Assembly (NCBI GenBank): GCA_028023455.1
Contig: JAQFVV010012395.1
Coordinates: 9,402,654-9,466,653, forward strand
Length of the DNA stretch: 64,000 nt
From: Epiperipatus broadwayi
Taxonomy: Eukaryota > Onychophora > Udeonychophora > Euonychophora > Peripatidae
Direction: 5' to 3'
This document shows positions 23,481 to 34,839 of the stretch, in pieces. A program made the translations under genes and the position numbers. Positions within the stretch are counted from its first letter, which is position 1, and the number at the start of each line of letters is the position of its first letter. The notes beneath the pieces are model-generated. The model did no database searches and was not told the DNA's origin. It saw only the letters and a list, made by a program, of their open reading frames with translations.

Positions 23481-23912
23481 ATATCATATATTTCAACTCA
23501 TCAAAATCATAAAATTATTAAAAATATATTTTCACAATTAATCCTTTGTTGAAAGTATATAAAATATACATATGCATGTGTATATAGAAAAAAATTAATT
23601 TCAATCAGTTATTAAACATAAATCTATTTCTTTCTCTTTCTTTTTTAAAAAATATCAATCTTTCCAGAATTATTGTTGATTGATTAATTAGAAACATCTT
23701 TAAATTCAATCTAAAAAAACTTTTGAAGTCTTCCTTTTCTTTTTTTAAAATAAAATTTAAAAATAATATTCTTCTATATAGATATATTAGTATCATAGGT
23801 TAATTAATTATAACATCTTTCTTTAGAATATAAAATCATCTATTAATCCTTTACTTTTTTATTTTAATCTAAATAAGTCAATTATTTTATATAGCATCAT
23901 GTTTATAAACTG
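23481..23912. other. Non-coding AT-rich stretch
   Basis: T-rich, no gene. The motif CT(A/T)TATAGA(T/G)ATAT recurs here and near 24100 and may belong to a decayed tandem array. Confidence 0.3.
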
Positions 23913-24010
23913 TAATATTTAAACAGCATTAAACTGTTGCACATGCACTTTGGATTTTATAGTTAAAATCCAAAGTGGATGTGCAACAGTTCAATGCTGT
24001 TTAAATATTA
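23913..24010. repeat. 98-bp near-perfect palindrome
   Basis: The arms (about 23913-23958 and 23963-24010) read TAATATTTAAACAGCATT inward from both ends with a four-base centre, and CACTTTGGATTTTA is mirrored across the centre. Only two mismatches seen. Probably a short MITE or hairpin insertion. No target-site duplication identified. Confidence 0.8.
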
Positions 24011-25544
24011 TATTTTAATCTAAGTAAAATTATTACTTGCACTTTAAGTTATATTTTTTAAATGTCATTTTAAGGAATTACTAAAATTTAAAATATTTGT
24101 CTCTATATAGAGATATCACTATTGTAGGTTGCTCTTAATTATAATGTTTTTAAATTTAAAAATATAGATTTTAAATGATTTAAAATAATATTGTTCTACA
24201 TATGTCTATCACTTTTAAAATGTCATTTTTAAATGAATTATTTAAAACAACTCACTTTATAAAAATACAATGTGATGCATCTAGATAAAACAGCATACAT
24301 ATAACAACTGAGACTTCAGGCCAGAAAGCTGTCTTGTCCACATTTGTGCAGGCTAATGAATACAGAAAGCTGGGTCTGACTTCATGAATCAAATCTCCTC
24401 CATAGTAAACTATAGAGTAGCTGCTTCATTGCCTTCATTTAGATCATCATGGGAGTTTTTTCTATCCTGATCTAGTTTACTCTGCTAATGAACTAAGTGC
24501 TGCTACTACCAATTCTTAAAAAAAGCTAGTAACCAATCCAATTATTTTTTTATCAACTCTTTCTATATAGTCAGCTAAAGTGACAAAAACACTAATTAAA
24601 ACTGTTTTTTTTTTTTTTAATCTTTTCAAATCACTTTTCACCTTTTACTGGGATTATTTTATTCCAGGAAATGTAGAAAAATATTTACAGAACTTTTGTC
24701 TTTGTTTATTTATACTTTTTCTTTTAATATATATATATGCAGACACACTATGTTATTGTGAACCATGTAACAGAAGTGTTACAATATATTTATTATCATA
24801 AAGGTCTGTTTAAAGTGTTTTAAATATATCAAAATTAGTTCTAATTTGTAAATCTAAATTTAAGTCAAGCCAAATAAAATTGATATAAATAATTCAGCAA
24901 ACTTAATATTAATCATTGTATTTGCTATTGTTCTAATCAACTATCAGTATAAAAATTAGAAATGCTGACAGAAATCATAATTTTCTGATTGGTAGGATTT
25001 AGGATGATCAGGGAGCATTATTTTTGGGGACTAGTATTTGGGATTTAATCATGTGTACATACATTGGTTTATATGTCATGATACATCAAATAGATCAGAT
25101 ATATGATATTATTAATATTCTTTATTTTTTATGTTATTACCGATTAAATCTCGGTACATAAAAATGCTAAACAAATACATTTCAATTTTTTTTTAATAAA
25201 GCAAGATTTTAAAAAAATTCTTAATTTGTCAATAATAAAAACTACTAAGGAATGATATAGAAAAAACTGTGCATTTAAAAATAGGTATAATAAATATAAT
25301 GATTAATTTCAGGAAATAAGCATTCATTTGGAAAATTGCTTGTATGGTCGGGTGCTATAAATGCTTACTGAGCATTTAATAATACCAATCAATAAACCTG
25401 TGTTTGTATTACTCAACTGAGAATCAATTCTAGAACTTACAAAATTTTGAATCTGCTACTCTATCATTGTCCAGAATTAAATAGGACTAGTAATTCAATT
25501 GATATACATAGCATAAAAAGGCATATGGCTTTCAGAAGTTTATA
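24011..25544. other. Non-coding stretch
   Basis: No gene supported. 24310-24490 is somewhat less AT-rich but has stops in every frame. Confidence 0.4.
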
Positions 25545-25645
25545 AAAAGACCAGCATCAGGTTTGTAAGCACCAGAATCGATCCTGGGGCTCCCAATTGC
25601 AAGTTACATGTTCTACAAAACCAACTGCATCAAAACATGCAGGGT
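25545..25645 (-). repeat. tRNA-derived SINE, family B (diverged copy)
   Basis: On the minus strand: GCAGTTGGTTTTGTAGAACA (A-box region), GACTTGCA-like AACTTGCAATTGGGAGCCCC, then GGATCGATTCTGG (B box) followed by GCTTACAAACCTGATGCTGGTC. The layout matches a class I tRNA-like head and ends with a TGGTC motif also seen in the copy at 2455-2566. No target-site duplication seen. Confidence 0.45.
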
Positions 25646-25800
25646 ATATACATGACATAAAAGTATTTAACATGAAATATTGATTAATATGATTTATATC
25701 TGTAGCTTCTTATCATAATTGTTAATAAATTAGCCTCAAAAACATTATCAACCTAACTGCAGAAAACGTTCCCTATGTGACATTTCGAGATAGAAAAGTT

Positions 25801-25936
25801 TAATTTAAATATACTTTTTTTTCCATGTGTCATAGCATCGGCAGGGAAGCGAACCCGTTAACCCGGGACAACTTCTTGTAAGGCAGCTGCGCAGACCGCT
25901 CGACCACCAACGCTTGACTAATTTAAATATACTTTT
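25801..25936 (-). repeat. tRNA-derived SINE A, copy 3, with 18-bp target-site duplication
   Basis: The body is 25819-25918 in minus orientation, between TAATTTAAATATACTTTT at 25801-25818 and the identical sequence at 25919-25936. The head begins TCAAGCGTTGGTGGTCGAGC and the B-box region is GGGTTCGCTTCCC. The 3' end reads GATGCTATGACACATGGAAA, unlike the CACTTAAAA end of copies 1, 2 and 5, which suggests a second subfamily shared with copies 4 and 6. Confidence 0.88.
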
Positions 25937-28204
25937 AAAGAGAAAGTTGTCTTTTTCACTGCGTTACATATCAAAATGGTATTAGTTAAAACAGACACGT
26001 TTTTATATTATTTCTCAGTTACTTTTTGTTGTTGTTGTCGTCGTGTTTTTCAGTATTTATAGTCATTATAAAAAAAAAAGAAGAAAAACAGTGACAATTA
26101 CATTTTTTATGTATATAAAAGATATATATATATGAACTGCCTTTGTATGCTTGCTTTTGTTTCTTGAGAGTTAGTTCCTTTTTGAAAATATTTAGTTTGG
26201 CTAATATATTATTTTTATATTTAACTTTTATTATCTTAGAAGTACTTAATTTTTTTAATCACAGTTTTCTTACAGATTAAATTATAAACGTTTTATTATA
26301 CTGCGTTATTATAACTTTATGACAATTCTTTCAACTTTACTTAATTAAAAAATCTGTTTAGATGAAAAATGTTTGTTGGTGGTGTTTAACATTTTGTGTT
26401 AAGATTTTAACCTGTATTTGTTAGTTTACGTTTTATACAAGATAAATATAAAGTATAAACATAAGTAAATGTGTGTTGATTTTATATTACCATTTCGAGC
26501 CATTGTATAATTTTAATCAGAAATCAATTTTAACACCATAATCATTTGACCTGTTACAACTGATAAGAATTTTCAAAACACAGTATGAACTGATAATAAA
26601 TTAATCTTTCATTAAGTATATAGTTAGATCAGAATTTACAAGAAAATATTTGCATTATATTCATTCTAATCGTACTATTTTGAATTTTTACATATATATT
26701 TGTATGAAGAGTTATTATTTTATGACAAACTTATTTCTAGAAATCAGATTCCATAAACTATAAAGCTTGCCAATTATATAACAACAAATTACTAAATACC
26801 CTATGGGCCAACACTATAATCAAATATTTGTCAGGAAATCTAATATCGTTTACATTATGGTATAGCAATTACCTGCAAATAAAGTCTATTTGAGAGTAGT
26901 CAGTTTTGCTTTCAGAATAAATTACTTTCTGAACTCTTAACTCACAGCAGTAAAAAGCCTCCAGTTCTAAATAATTATTGGAACATTCACAAGGCAAGTC
27001 ATAGTGATCAAAAATTATAGGTTTTTCTGAATATGGGTTACAGCAACTTTTTTATCTGGCATTTTCTTATTACGCAACAAATTAATACTTAATATAACTT
27101 AAAGGATGGCAAACTCACACAACTATTAACATAAATAGACGATAATAGAATTGGCATAGTGGATATGAAACACAATTTATGTGCTAAAGGAATTGGTGAG
27201 ATCTTGACATGATCTACCCATATGGATTGGATCTACCCATATGAATTGATCAGATCCTCATCATTAATAAATTTTGTCATTTCATATCTAAATCCAGTTA
27301 GTAGTCACCAGTGGTCAAGATCAAAAAAAACAAAAAAAAAACAGAATAATTGCTACTAAAGACTTTTTTTTCTGTCAAAAAGTCGATAATAATTTTTCTC
27401 TTATAATGAAAATATAAAATAAAATGACTAAGATTGTTTTTATAAGAGTTTGATCCTGATAATAAGTGGATCAAGTTATTTTCCTTCTTGAGGCAAACCA
27501 AGTTAAAACCCATAGATAAGATTAGCGATACTCACAGGAGCGTCTAATAAGATCTTTCATTCACAGTCAGCTTCTATGCTTCTCAATTTTGATCTTTGCT
27601 TATAATTTATTTCTATCCTAAACCTATAATATATTTCAGAGGTATTATTTTAATCTCTGGGTTTATACAGAGAAAAAAGAAAAAAGATAGAGATTTTGCC
27701 ACTGAATTCAAGAAGCGGCTCTGAACTGTAATTTCACAAAAATCCTAGGAGATGCTCTGCAAGACTGATTTATATGTGGAATCAAAAATCATTGCTTAAG
27801 AACAAGTTACTGATAGGCCCTATTAAGATATTTGATTCTGGAGTTAGTCAGGTATCTTTAGAGAAAGCTATAGCTAATCAAATAGCTTATGAGCAGTTGA
27901 CCTGAATTATTTTGTCTTTTGGCCAATTCATCCCCTAGTGAATTTTTCATAAGTATTATACATTAAAATGTGTGTAAATGGTATATTTTAGTATAAAAAA
28001 AATTTTTCCCGAAAATAAGAGTATAAAAAAGTGGGAAATTCAAAGTTCCTGCTCTTACAGTAGACATAAGCCCCACCCTGACATGTTCAGCCATAGTCTG
28101 TTGCCAAGGCTGTAAATCTTTTGGCATTTTATAATCTTGTAGTTTCCAATGATGCAAAAACATGTTTATTTGTGAATTTATTATGCTTTTAGATATTTTT
28201 TTAA
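25937..28204. other. Non-coding AT-rich stretch
   Basis: No gene supported. A 66-residue minus frame at 28163-27963 has no recognisable motif. A 65-bp segment at 27823-27888 recurs at 28799-28863. Confidence 0.4.
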
Positions 28205-28650
28205 ATAATTTGCACTGTATTTATTAGATATCAAGAAATAAAAATTATTAATAACTTATTTTGACTTGATACTTTATTTTCAAAAATATAACATTATATT
28301 AGCAGCTAAAGTAAATATGGCCTGAAGCAAATTAAAAAAGTAGCTATGATGAAAACAGTCTACTTTATATTTAGAGTAAGAAAATATCAAGAAAATATAA
28401 TCTTGCAATAAATATTCAAAAAATTTAAACTTTTAAAGCATAATTCATTAGATATAAGAGAAATAAATAATTATTCGTTTCAATGTTTCAAAAATAATCC
28501 AAAATAAGAAATATTTTGTAGATTTTATAAACTGAAAATAATCTTTCTAGAAATAATGACATGTAGCATCTTTGTTTTGATTGCAATCTCATTTTTTTAA
28601 TATTTCCAGAAACAAAACGTGAACATTTAAAATTTATTTCAGTAGTAAAC
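28205..28650 (+). mobile_element. Internal fragment of the TA-flanked inverted-repeat family
   Basis: Matches, in order, the reverse complement of the element at 58695-59585: ATTATTAATAACTTATTTTG, ATATTAGCAGCTAA, ATATGGCCTGAAGC, and GAAAATAATCTTTCTA followed by TTTTTTTAATAT...GAAACAAA. Terminal inverted repeats are not present here, so this is a truncated or internal piece. Confidence 0.6.
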
Positions 28651-29051
28651 AACAATATCTACCAAGGGAAGTCAAATTTTTTATTTTCTGATAAGTAATA
28701 ATCATTTTAACATATATTTTACATTGATGTGTGAGCCAAAAAAAAAACATCCAAAAATGCTGAAATGTGAGAGGCATTATGCTGCATTTTGGAATGGTTA
28801 AGATATTTGATTCTGGAGTCAGTCAGATATTTTTAGAGAAAGCTATACCTAATCAAGCAGCTCTATTTAAAAAAATGTCTTAAGTATTAAATTAATAAGC
28901 TAGAAATCTGGGTTATAAAAATACTCAAACAAAAAATAACAAGACTTCCAATTAAAAAAAATTTTTTTTTTAAATATTTCTTAAATACAAAATCAGTAAT
29001 CTCTGAAAAAACTTGCACACAAACTAGACATGAACACTCAAACACTGAACA

Positions 29052-29052
<1 letters not shown>

Positions 29053-29093
<41 letters not shown>

Positions 29094-29094
29094 A

Positions 29095-29134
<40 letters not shown>
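29053..29134. repeat. (TA)n microsatellite
   Basis: Two (TA)n blocks, 29053-29090 and about 29099-29134, separated by GTAAATGT. An open frame through it encodes alternating Tyr-Ile and is an artefact. Confidence 0.95.
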
Positions 29135-29136
<2 letters not shown>

Positions 29137-29304
29137 TTTACAAATATTACCATCAAGTACAAAAAAACTGCCCCATAAATGAGAAAACCAATAAGATGAT
29201 CTTAAACAAATGGAAGACTTTTTTACTTAAACAACTTTAGATCTTAAACAATCACTATATGTAAACGATGATAAAGACTTAAATTTTAATGATTCACACA
29301 CACA

Positions 29305-29794
29305 GACTTCATCATCATCAATCATTATCAATACACTGCAGGATGAAGGTCTCTCCAAGTTCAATCCACCTTCTCCAATCTTTAGCTTCTCTTTTCCACA
29401 TTACTCTTACACACTTTCTTATTTCATTCATCCATCTCACATATGGTCTCTTTCTGGGTCCTTTGCAATCTCTTAGAATCCAGTTTAAGATTTCAATTGT
29501 CCATTTATTATCATCTCTTCTAGCAATATGTCCAGCCCAACTTTACTTCAGTCTTTTAATTTTTTTAATGAGGTCAATAACACCTGTTTGTTCTCTTATC
29601 CATATATTGTGTTTTTGATTTCTTCTTGCTACTCCCAACATGCATCTCTCCATACTTCTTTGAGTGGTCTGAAGTCTCTGTGTTGCTCTTCTATTAAGTG
29701 TCCAAGTCTGAGATCCATAAGTAAGAACTGGTAAAACACATTTATTAAAAATCTTCCTTTTCAAACACATAGGCATATTTCCTTTTAGTATTAC
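29305..29794 (-). mobile_element. RTE-LINE 3' fragment, 5'-truncated
   Basis: Minus-strand copy of the last ~490 bases of the RTE. It starts within GATACTAAAAGGAAATATGCC and includes CVLPVLTYGSQTWTLN (frame 29776-29543) and the RRDDNKW / KGPRKRPYVRWMNEIRK region. It ends GTATTGATAATGATTGATGATGATG at about 29309-29330. Frames are shifted. A typical 5'-truncated retroposition product with a GAT tail. Confidence 0.85.
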
Positions 29795-29795
29795 A

Positions 29796-30360
29796 TCACT
29801 ATTAATGATCTGCCAATATTAAACTATCTGGATTTGTGTTACAATGTCTATTGTGCAAAAAATATTTTAGTTGAAATAAATAGAAATGTTAACTATCATC
29901 AAAATAATCAAATTCCTTTTCTGGGAGAGGAAAATATCAAGAAATACATTATATTTGCCTCTTATTAGATCTTCAGAAGAGTATAGCAATTTAGTATATA
30001 TGACTAGTTTTATGGTTTGGGCTACACAGTAATCAAAGAGTGTCATTTACAATTTATCATAAATTTAAAAATAGTTAACCATACAGGTCTGTTGATAAAC
30101 TGGATCAATAAGTAAAACTGAAAGTTTATGAATAAAGTAAAGATACAATGCTAAAGTCAATCATTCAACAATATTATTAACATGATAAATTTAATAAACA
30201 ATGGATCTGTTGTCTTCTGGACAGTGACAAATCTATTTATTCTGCATAGTTTGACCAAATATAGGACCAAAATATCTGTAGATATATTGCAATGTCTAGG
30301 AATGAAGAATGCTGATATATCCTGAGGTCCAAGTGCTAATAGTTTTGCTTTCAATCATTC
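29796..30360. other. Non-coding stretch
   Basis: No gene supported. The minus frame at 30354-30157 has no recognisable domain. Confidence 0.35.
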
Positions 30361-30960
30361 TGTGATCAGGAGAATAAAAGTGACTGTTAGACTCTATGTC
30401 TGGTTGCCTATCATAGATACTGGCACTCAGTTAAGTGCCATCAATGTTGGCACTTCAAATTAAACCAAAATATGCTAAGAAAGGGTAAAACCAGTTGATG
30501 GCTTGATCATTATCATCTCTGAATAAGAATTTCTATTGATTATAAAGATCCATTAAAAATAGATTTCTGCATACTATGATGTACATTCAGAAAGGACATT
30601 AAATAGGTTGCAACAACAGCTATAGATATAAAGAGTCACAAAAAGTCTGCAAAGATTGAAAGAAAAATCGTGGATGAACAACCCTAGCACAAAAACCAGT
30701 TAAAGTGTGATTATAAAGTCCCCTGCAACAATAATAAACCCATGAGATATGATGAGGATGAATAAAAATCTGCAGTAACTATAAAATGATAATGAAATCA
30801 AACAAGAAAATGATGAAGAACAAGGAGATGATTCAGTAACCATCAGCTTATCTCACTGATTACATACTAATTCCAAAGTAACTTCATCCAAGGGGAATAA
30901 AGGTTGTTACCTTATCTGAAGTCACCCAACTTATTATCAGATTCAGAAAACAAAATGGTT
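30361..30960 (+). pseudogene. Possible retropepsin / LTR-element protein remnant
   Basis: A plus-strand reading near 30370-30460 gives RLYVWLPIIDTGTQLSAINV, which resembles the Asp-Thr-Gly active-site region of Ty3/Gypsy-type aspartic proteases (RL-V...LIDTGA-(V/I)SVI). After that the frame has frequent stops, and later E/D-rich sequence does not match a domain I can name. The DTG triplet alone could arise by chance, so this is a weak call. Confidence 0.3.
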
Positions 30961-31836
30961 AGCTAATTAAATAAATAAAAAATAGTCAATGATTACAAAT
31001 GAGCTAATCAGTGGATGCAACATTATTTACATTATGGTATGGGAATTTCTATAAGTATTAAAGCCCATTTGAGGATAGTTTTTAATTACAAAACAATAAT
31101 TATTGATAAGTCTGTAATTTCTTCCTAAAGTGTAACTCATTAGTACATTGTTTATAAAAGTAGGCAGATATATTTAAACTAAAAGATGAAGGCTGTTGGT
31201 GTTAAATAATTATTGAGTATTCCTTAAGACAGACTTGGTTAGAACATTCCAAGAGTTAGTTATGGAAATATTCCATTCTACAATTTTATTACTAGTTAAC
31301 AAAATTAATATTTGAAATGCCATCAGTCCTAATAGGTGGAAATTTAATTCTCTATTTTGTAAAATTATTAATGTAAATCACTTTAATAACTATTTGAAAC
31401 TTTTAGCCATTACTTGTCCTATAAAAGATATAATACTTATTTATTTATATTTAAATAAGTATCTATCATCAAAATTATTAATAATAAGTACTTTAAAAAC
31501 CTATTGATTAGCTTCCTGTCTTCATGGCTTTATTGAAAATAAAGAAGGCTGAAAGAAATGACCTTTCATTACAATGGATTATTTATTTTATCTTACATAT
31601 ACTTTTTCCTTGTACTTCAAAAATAAACTCCAATAAAACAGCTATTATAGATAATGTAGAAAACTTTTTTAGCTTCGGGGAGATTGCCAATTAGTATTAA
31701 TTGATAGTATTCTTGCAGCATCAAGGCAAATGTTATTTCTGTTTGCATGTATAAAACCTTCTTATTTCTGTTCTTTATTATAATAACAATCCATGGATAT
31801 ATATATATAAATATCTGTTAATTAAAACAAAATTGT
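30961..31836. other. Non-coding AT-rich stretch
   Basis: No gene recognised. It contains GTATGGGAATTTCT-like sequence loosely similar to 26850-26880, too short to interpret. Confidence 0.35.
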
Positions 31837-32080
31837 AATTATAATTGAAAATAATACATTTAACAGTTTACAAACTATTACAAACAATCGTTAAATCTAC
31901 AGAAGTACTTTCGGTTAATTTCTTAAACCTGCCTCAACTGCCATTAAATTCAAAAATTAATTAATTTAATGGCAGTTGAGGCAGGTTTAAGAAATTAACC
32001 GAAAGTACTTCTGCAGATTTAAGGATTGTTTGTAATAGTTTGTAAACCGTTAAATTTATTATTTTCAATTATAACTATAT
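31837..32080. repeat. ~240-bp palindrome abutting the LTR element
   Basis: The arms (about 31837-31956 and 31961-32080) are nearly perfect complements. GAAGTACTTTCGGTTAATTT, CTTAAACCTGCCTCAACTGC and CATTAAATT on the left are mirrored on the right around an AT-rich centre of a few bases. Outer bases ATTATAATTGAAAATAAT also pair. The right end is directly followed by the 5' LTR start (32082), so the LTR element inserted at the very edge of this hairpin. Confidence 0.85.
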
Positions 32081-32081
32081 A

Positions 32082-33739
32082 TGTATTGCACCAATATTGA
32101 ATATTGGCACATAATAATCATAATAATTTTATTAAAAAAAATTTATTAAAATAAAAATCTTTCATAAAAGAAAACGTATTTAAAAGTTTAAGAGTTTTAT
32201 TACAGTTTGTTTTCGAAAAAAGTAAAAGTCAAAGAGTTTGAAATAAAAGTTACAATTAATTAATTAAAAGGGGGGAGGGAGAGTTTTGGTTAGAAAAGTT
32301 AAACTAAAAGTTTTATAAAAGGAAGTAGAGTTTATTATCATTAGTTGAAAGTTGATTTTCAAGTTTAAAAAATATAAATCTCTTTTCATTCGAATTAAAG
32401 AAAAAGTAATCTTAAAACTAGTTATATATGTGCGTATATATGTGCGATTGTAAATAAAAATAAATGTATGCATATTAAATATTAAAAAAATAAATGGAAG
32501 TTATCATTAAAAAACACAGCGATGGCTATTAATTAAAATATAAAACAACAGGATTAAAAAGCTTGTCTCCAAAGGATTAGCTACTAATTAAAAATATAAA
32601 ACATGTTTGCATGGCTATCACTAATTAAACAATCTTCAAAAACATGAGATTATCAATGAAATTTCGACAACAGATATTGCCAGAGGATATTAAAAGGACA
32701 ACACATCATAGGTATAAAGAACCAATTTTTTATCAGATATTCAGTGAGGACAATTGTTTCAGTTCAGATAACAGGTCAGTTTATTATGTATCCAGAAACA
32801 AAAATGCAGTGCTGAGCAGCTTTTGGAAACATACGTCTCTCCAGCCTGAAGTCCGATGAAAACAGCCAATATACCCGATCTTAAATAATGTCTGCGTAAC
32901 AGCTTGAAGAATCTCCATCAGTATCTAATTGTCTCCAATAATAATAAAAGTGAATAATAATGAAACTCCTCAAGGAAACATCCCAGCCAGCTGAAAATAT
33001 TCTCACCTAAAGCAGTAACCAAAGAAAACAAAGTTCTACATCCACATTCAAAATCCTAGGTAATAATATTTCATATTCTTATTTCTATAATAGCCATTGC
33101 ATTAATTCGTAAAGCCTCCAGAGACAAGTAATTTGAACTCTATAAGCATGCATAAAATGAACTATTGATGTGCGTGTTTGTGAATGCTATATGATTTTAT
33201 AAACATCAAATATTATTTATGCTTTCTCATAAGATATATTATAGTGTGTTAATTTAAAATGTGCATGTGTTATATTAGATTTATAAAATGTTTAAAATTA
33301 GTAAATGTTAATTAAAATAAATGGTCTTTGAACTTAAACTTTATTTGTCGGTCAATTCTTTTTATCAATTCTTTTTGCCAATTCTTTTTCATCAATTCTT
33401 TTATGAATTCTTTTCACCACTAATTATGTATAATCTGTTAGTGATTACAAGGAGCTGAGCTAGTCTATGGGTATAACTTAGGCATTGAGTTAGTGACCAT
33501 TGTTCAAAGTGCATTGTTTATTCTTTCTGAATAAATAGCTGGCACCCATGTTTACACAAAACAAAAAAGTGCTTTGAACTTGGTGTTGAACTCAACAGTT
33601 GAGAAGAAGTTATGTCCTGGAAATGTAACACTAGTTATATACTATATAGCTATCATTTGGACATACATACTTTCCAAGTATGTTCTTCTCTGCCTAAGAG
33701 ACCGGTGTTTCAATTGACCCATATTCGAACCTGGTATAA
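32082..33739 (+). repeat. 5' LTR (1658 bp)
   Basis: Starts TGTATTGCACC with an internal perfect palindrome CCAATATTGAATATTGG shortly after. Long A/T tracts and several AATAAA-like signals are present. A short open frame at 32644-32859 is interrupted in the other LTR copy, so it is not coding. Relative to the 3' LTR it carries about seven extra bases near 32108-32115. Confidence 0.85.
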
Positions 33740-33740
33740 A

Positions 33741-33760
33741 TGGCGTGACCAACATGGGCC
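33741..33760 (+). promoter_or_regulatory. Candidate tRNA primer binding site
   Basis: TGGCGTGACC starts within two bases of the LTR end. The position and leading TGG fit a primer binding site. I cannot assign the tRNA. A related sequence (GGGCCGAACCTGTCATAAATG) follows immediately and partly repeats the LTR end. Confidence 0.5.
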
Positions 33761-34110
33761 GAACCTGTCATAAATGACAGTTAACTAAATACTTTGTTTC
33801 TTGTTTAAAAAATTTTTTTATTTAAAAAGCTAAATTACATATGTGAAAGTGTTTTAATTTTAAAAAAAGAATTGACCGAAAACTTTTTTTTTTTAAATGA
33901 AAAGAGATTTTAACATTCACGTTAGTTAAAATAAATCATTCTGTTAAATCAGAGACAATTAGATGTTTGGGCAGAGTTAAAGCATTAAGATCGGGTAGAA
34001 AAATGGACAAAAGGAGTGGAGTCAGTGTATGTTTCCGTCTTAGTAAAAAGAAATAAATAAACAACTCGTATTTAAATTTAGTCAAATAAAAAAAAAATAT
34101 CATTTTAAAA

Positions 34111-34839
34111 ATGGAAAAAGAGAAAGAAATATCTGAGACACAGAAGATGTTGAAAATGGTGATGAATATGATGGAAGAAATGCATCAAAAATTTAGGCAA
34201 AGTCAGCAAGAACTCATTGCAGAACTAAAAGAAATCAAGCAAGAATTCATTGCGGAACTAAAAGAAATCAGGCTAGATCAACAAGAACTCATTGCAGAAA
34301 TAAGAGAAATAAGATGTGAAATTACAGGAAAGGTAAAGAAAAATCAAGAGCTCGTAGAAGTAGATTTTGTCCAAGAAAATAAGGAAGTTGAGATCATGAA
34401 AGAGATAGTAGAGTCAGATAGTGGTAAATATAGTAGTTTGGAAATAGAAATTGAATTAGAATCAGATAGTGCTGAAACAGATATAGTAGAAACAAATATA
34501 GATCAAGAAATAGAAGAGAGACATAAGTTCAAGGTAGAAGATAGCGTTAAGTATAGTAGTTTGGAAATAAAATTAATCAAGATAGAAAATAAAAATAAAA
34601 AGGTTAAAGTAAACGTTCGTGTTCATTTTAAATGTAAGGTTAAAACGAAGAGAAAGAATAGAAAAAAATATTCACGGTTAGGAAAAATACGGAGGTCTGT
34701 GAAGTTTAAAGGTTTTCTAATTTACAAGACAGAAAATAAAACAGAGCATGAAAGAGATAAAACAATAAATAAGAGAGGAAAATTAGTTTATATTATAGAG
34801 TCAGTATGTAGAAAGAAGGAACCGCCTGATAAAGTTTAA
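34111..34839 (+). CDS. Coiled-coil / acidic / basic ORF of the non-autonomous LTR element
   Basis: A 242-residue intact frame starting about 370 bases after the LTR. Residues ~1-80 form a predicted coiled coil with three tandem repeats of the type QQELIAELKEI, EFIAELKEIRLD, QQELIAEIREIR. Residues ~85-150 are acidic and serine-rich, with the motif KYSSLEI at two places. Residues ~155-242 are strongly basic (KCKVKTKRKNRKKYSRLGK). This order could suit self-association followed by nucleic-acid binding, that is a gag-like role, but no capsid fold or zinc knuckle is visible. I do not recognise the family. The ORF stays open in a recent element, while the surrounding interior has none. It could also be a captured host fragment. 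Confidence 0.55.
   Translation: MEKEKEISETQKMLKMVMNMMEEMHQKFRQSQQELIAELKEIKQEFIAELKEIRLDQQELIAEIREIRCEITGKVKKNQELVEVDFVQENKEVEIMKEIVESDSGKYSSLEIEIELESDSAETDIVETNIDQEIEERHKFKVEDSVKYSSLEIKLIKIENKNKKVKVNVRVHFKCKVKTKRKNRKKYSRLGKIRRSVKFKGFLIYKTENKTEHERDKTINKRGKLVYIIESVCRKKEPPDKV

Noticed and set aside
27963-28163. 66-residue minus-strand frame with somewhat protein-like composition
   Set aside because: No recognisable motif, no neighbouring exon signals, and flanked by repeats. I could not support a gene.
28887-29162. 91-residue minus-strand frame with Tyr-Ile repeats
   Set aside because: It runs through the (TA)n microsatellite.
29289-29734. Plus-strand frames over the RTE fragment
   Set aside because: Antisense shadows of the minus-strand RTE fragment.
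32644-32859. 71-residue frame in the 5' LTR
   Set aside because: The 3' LTR copy has a stop and indels in the same frame, so it is not a conserved gene.
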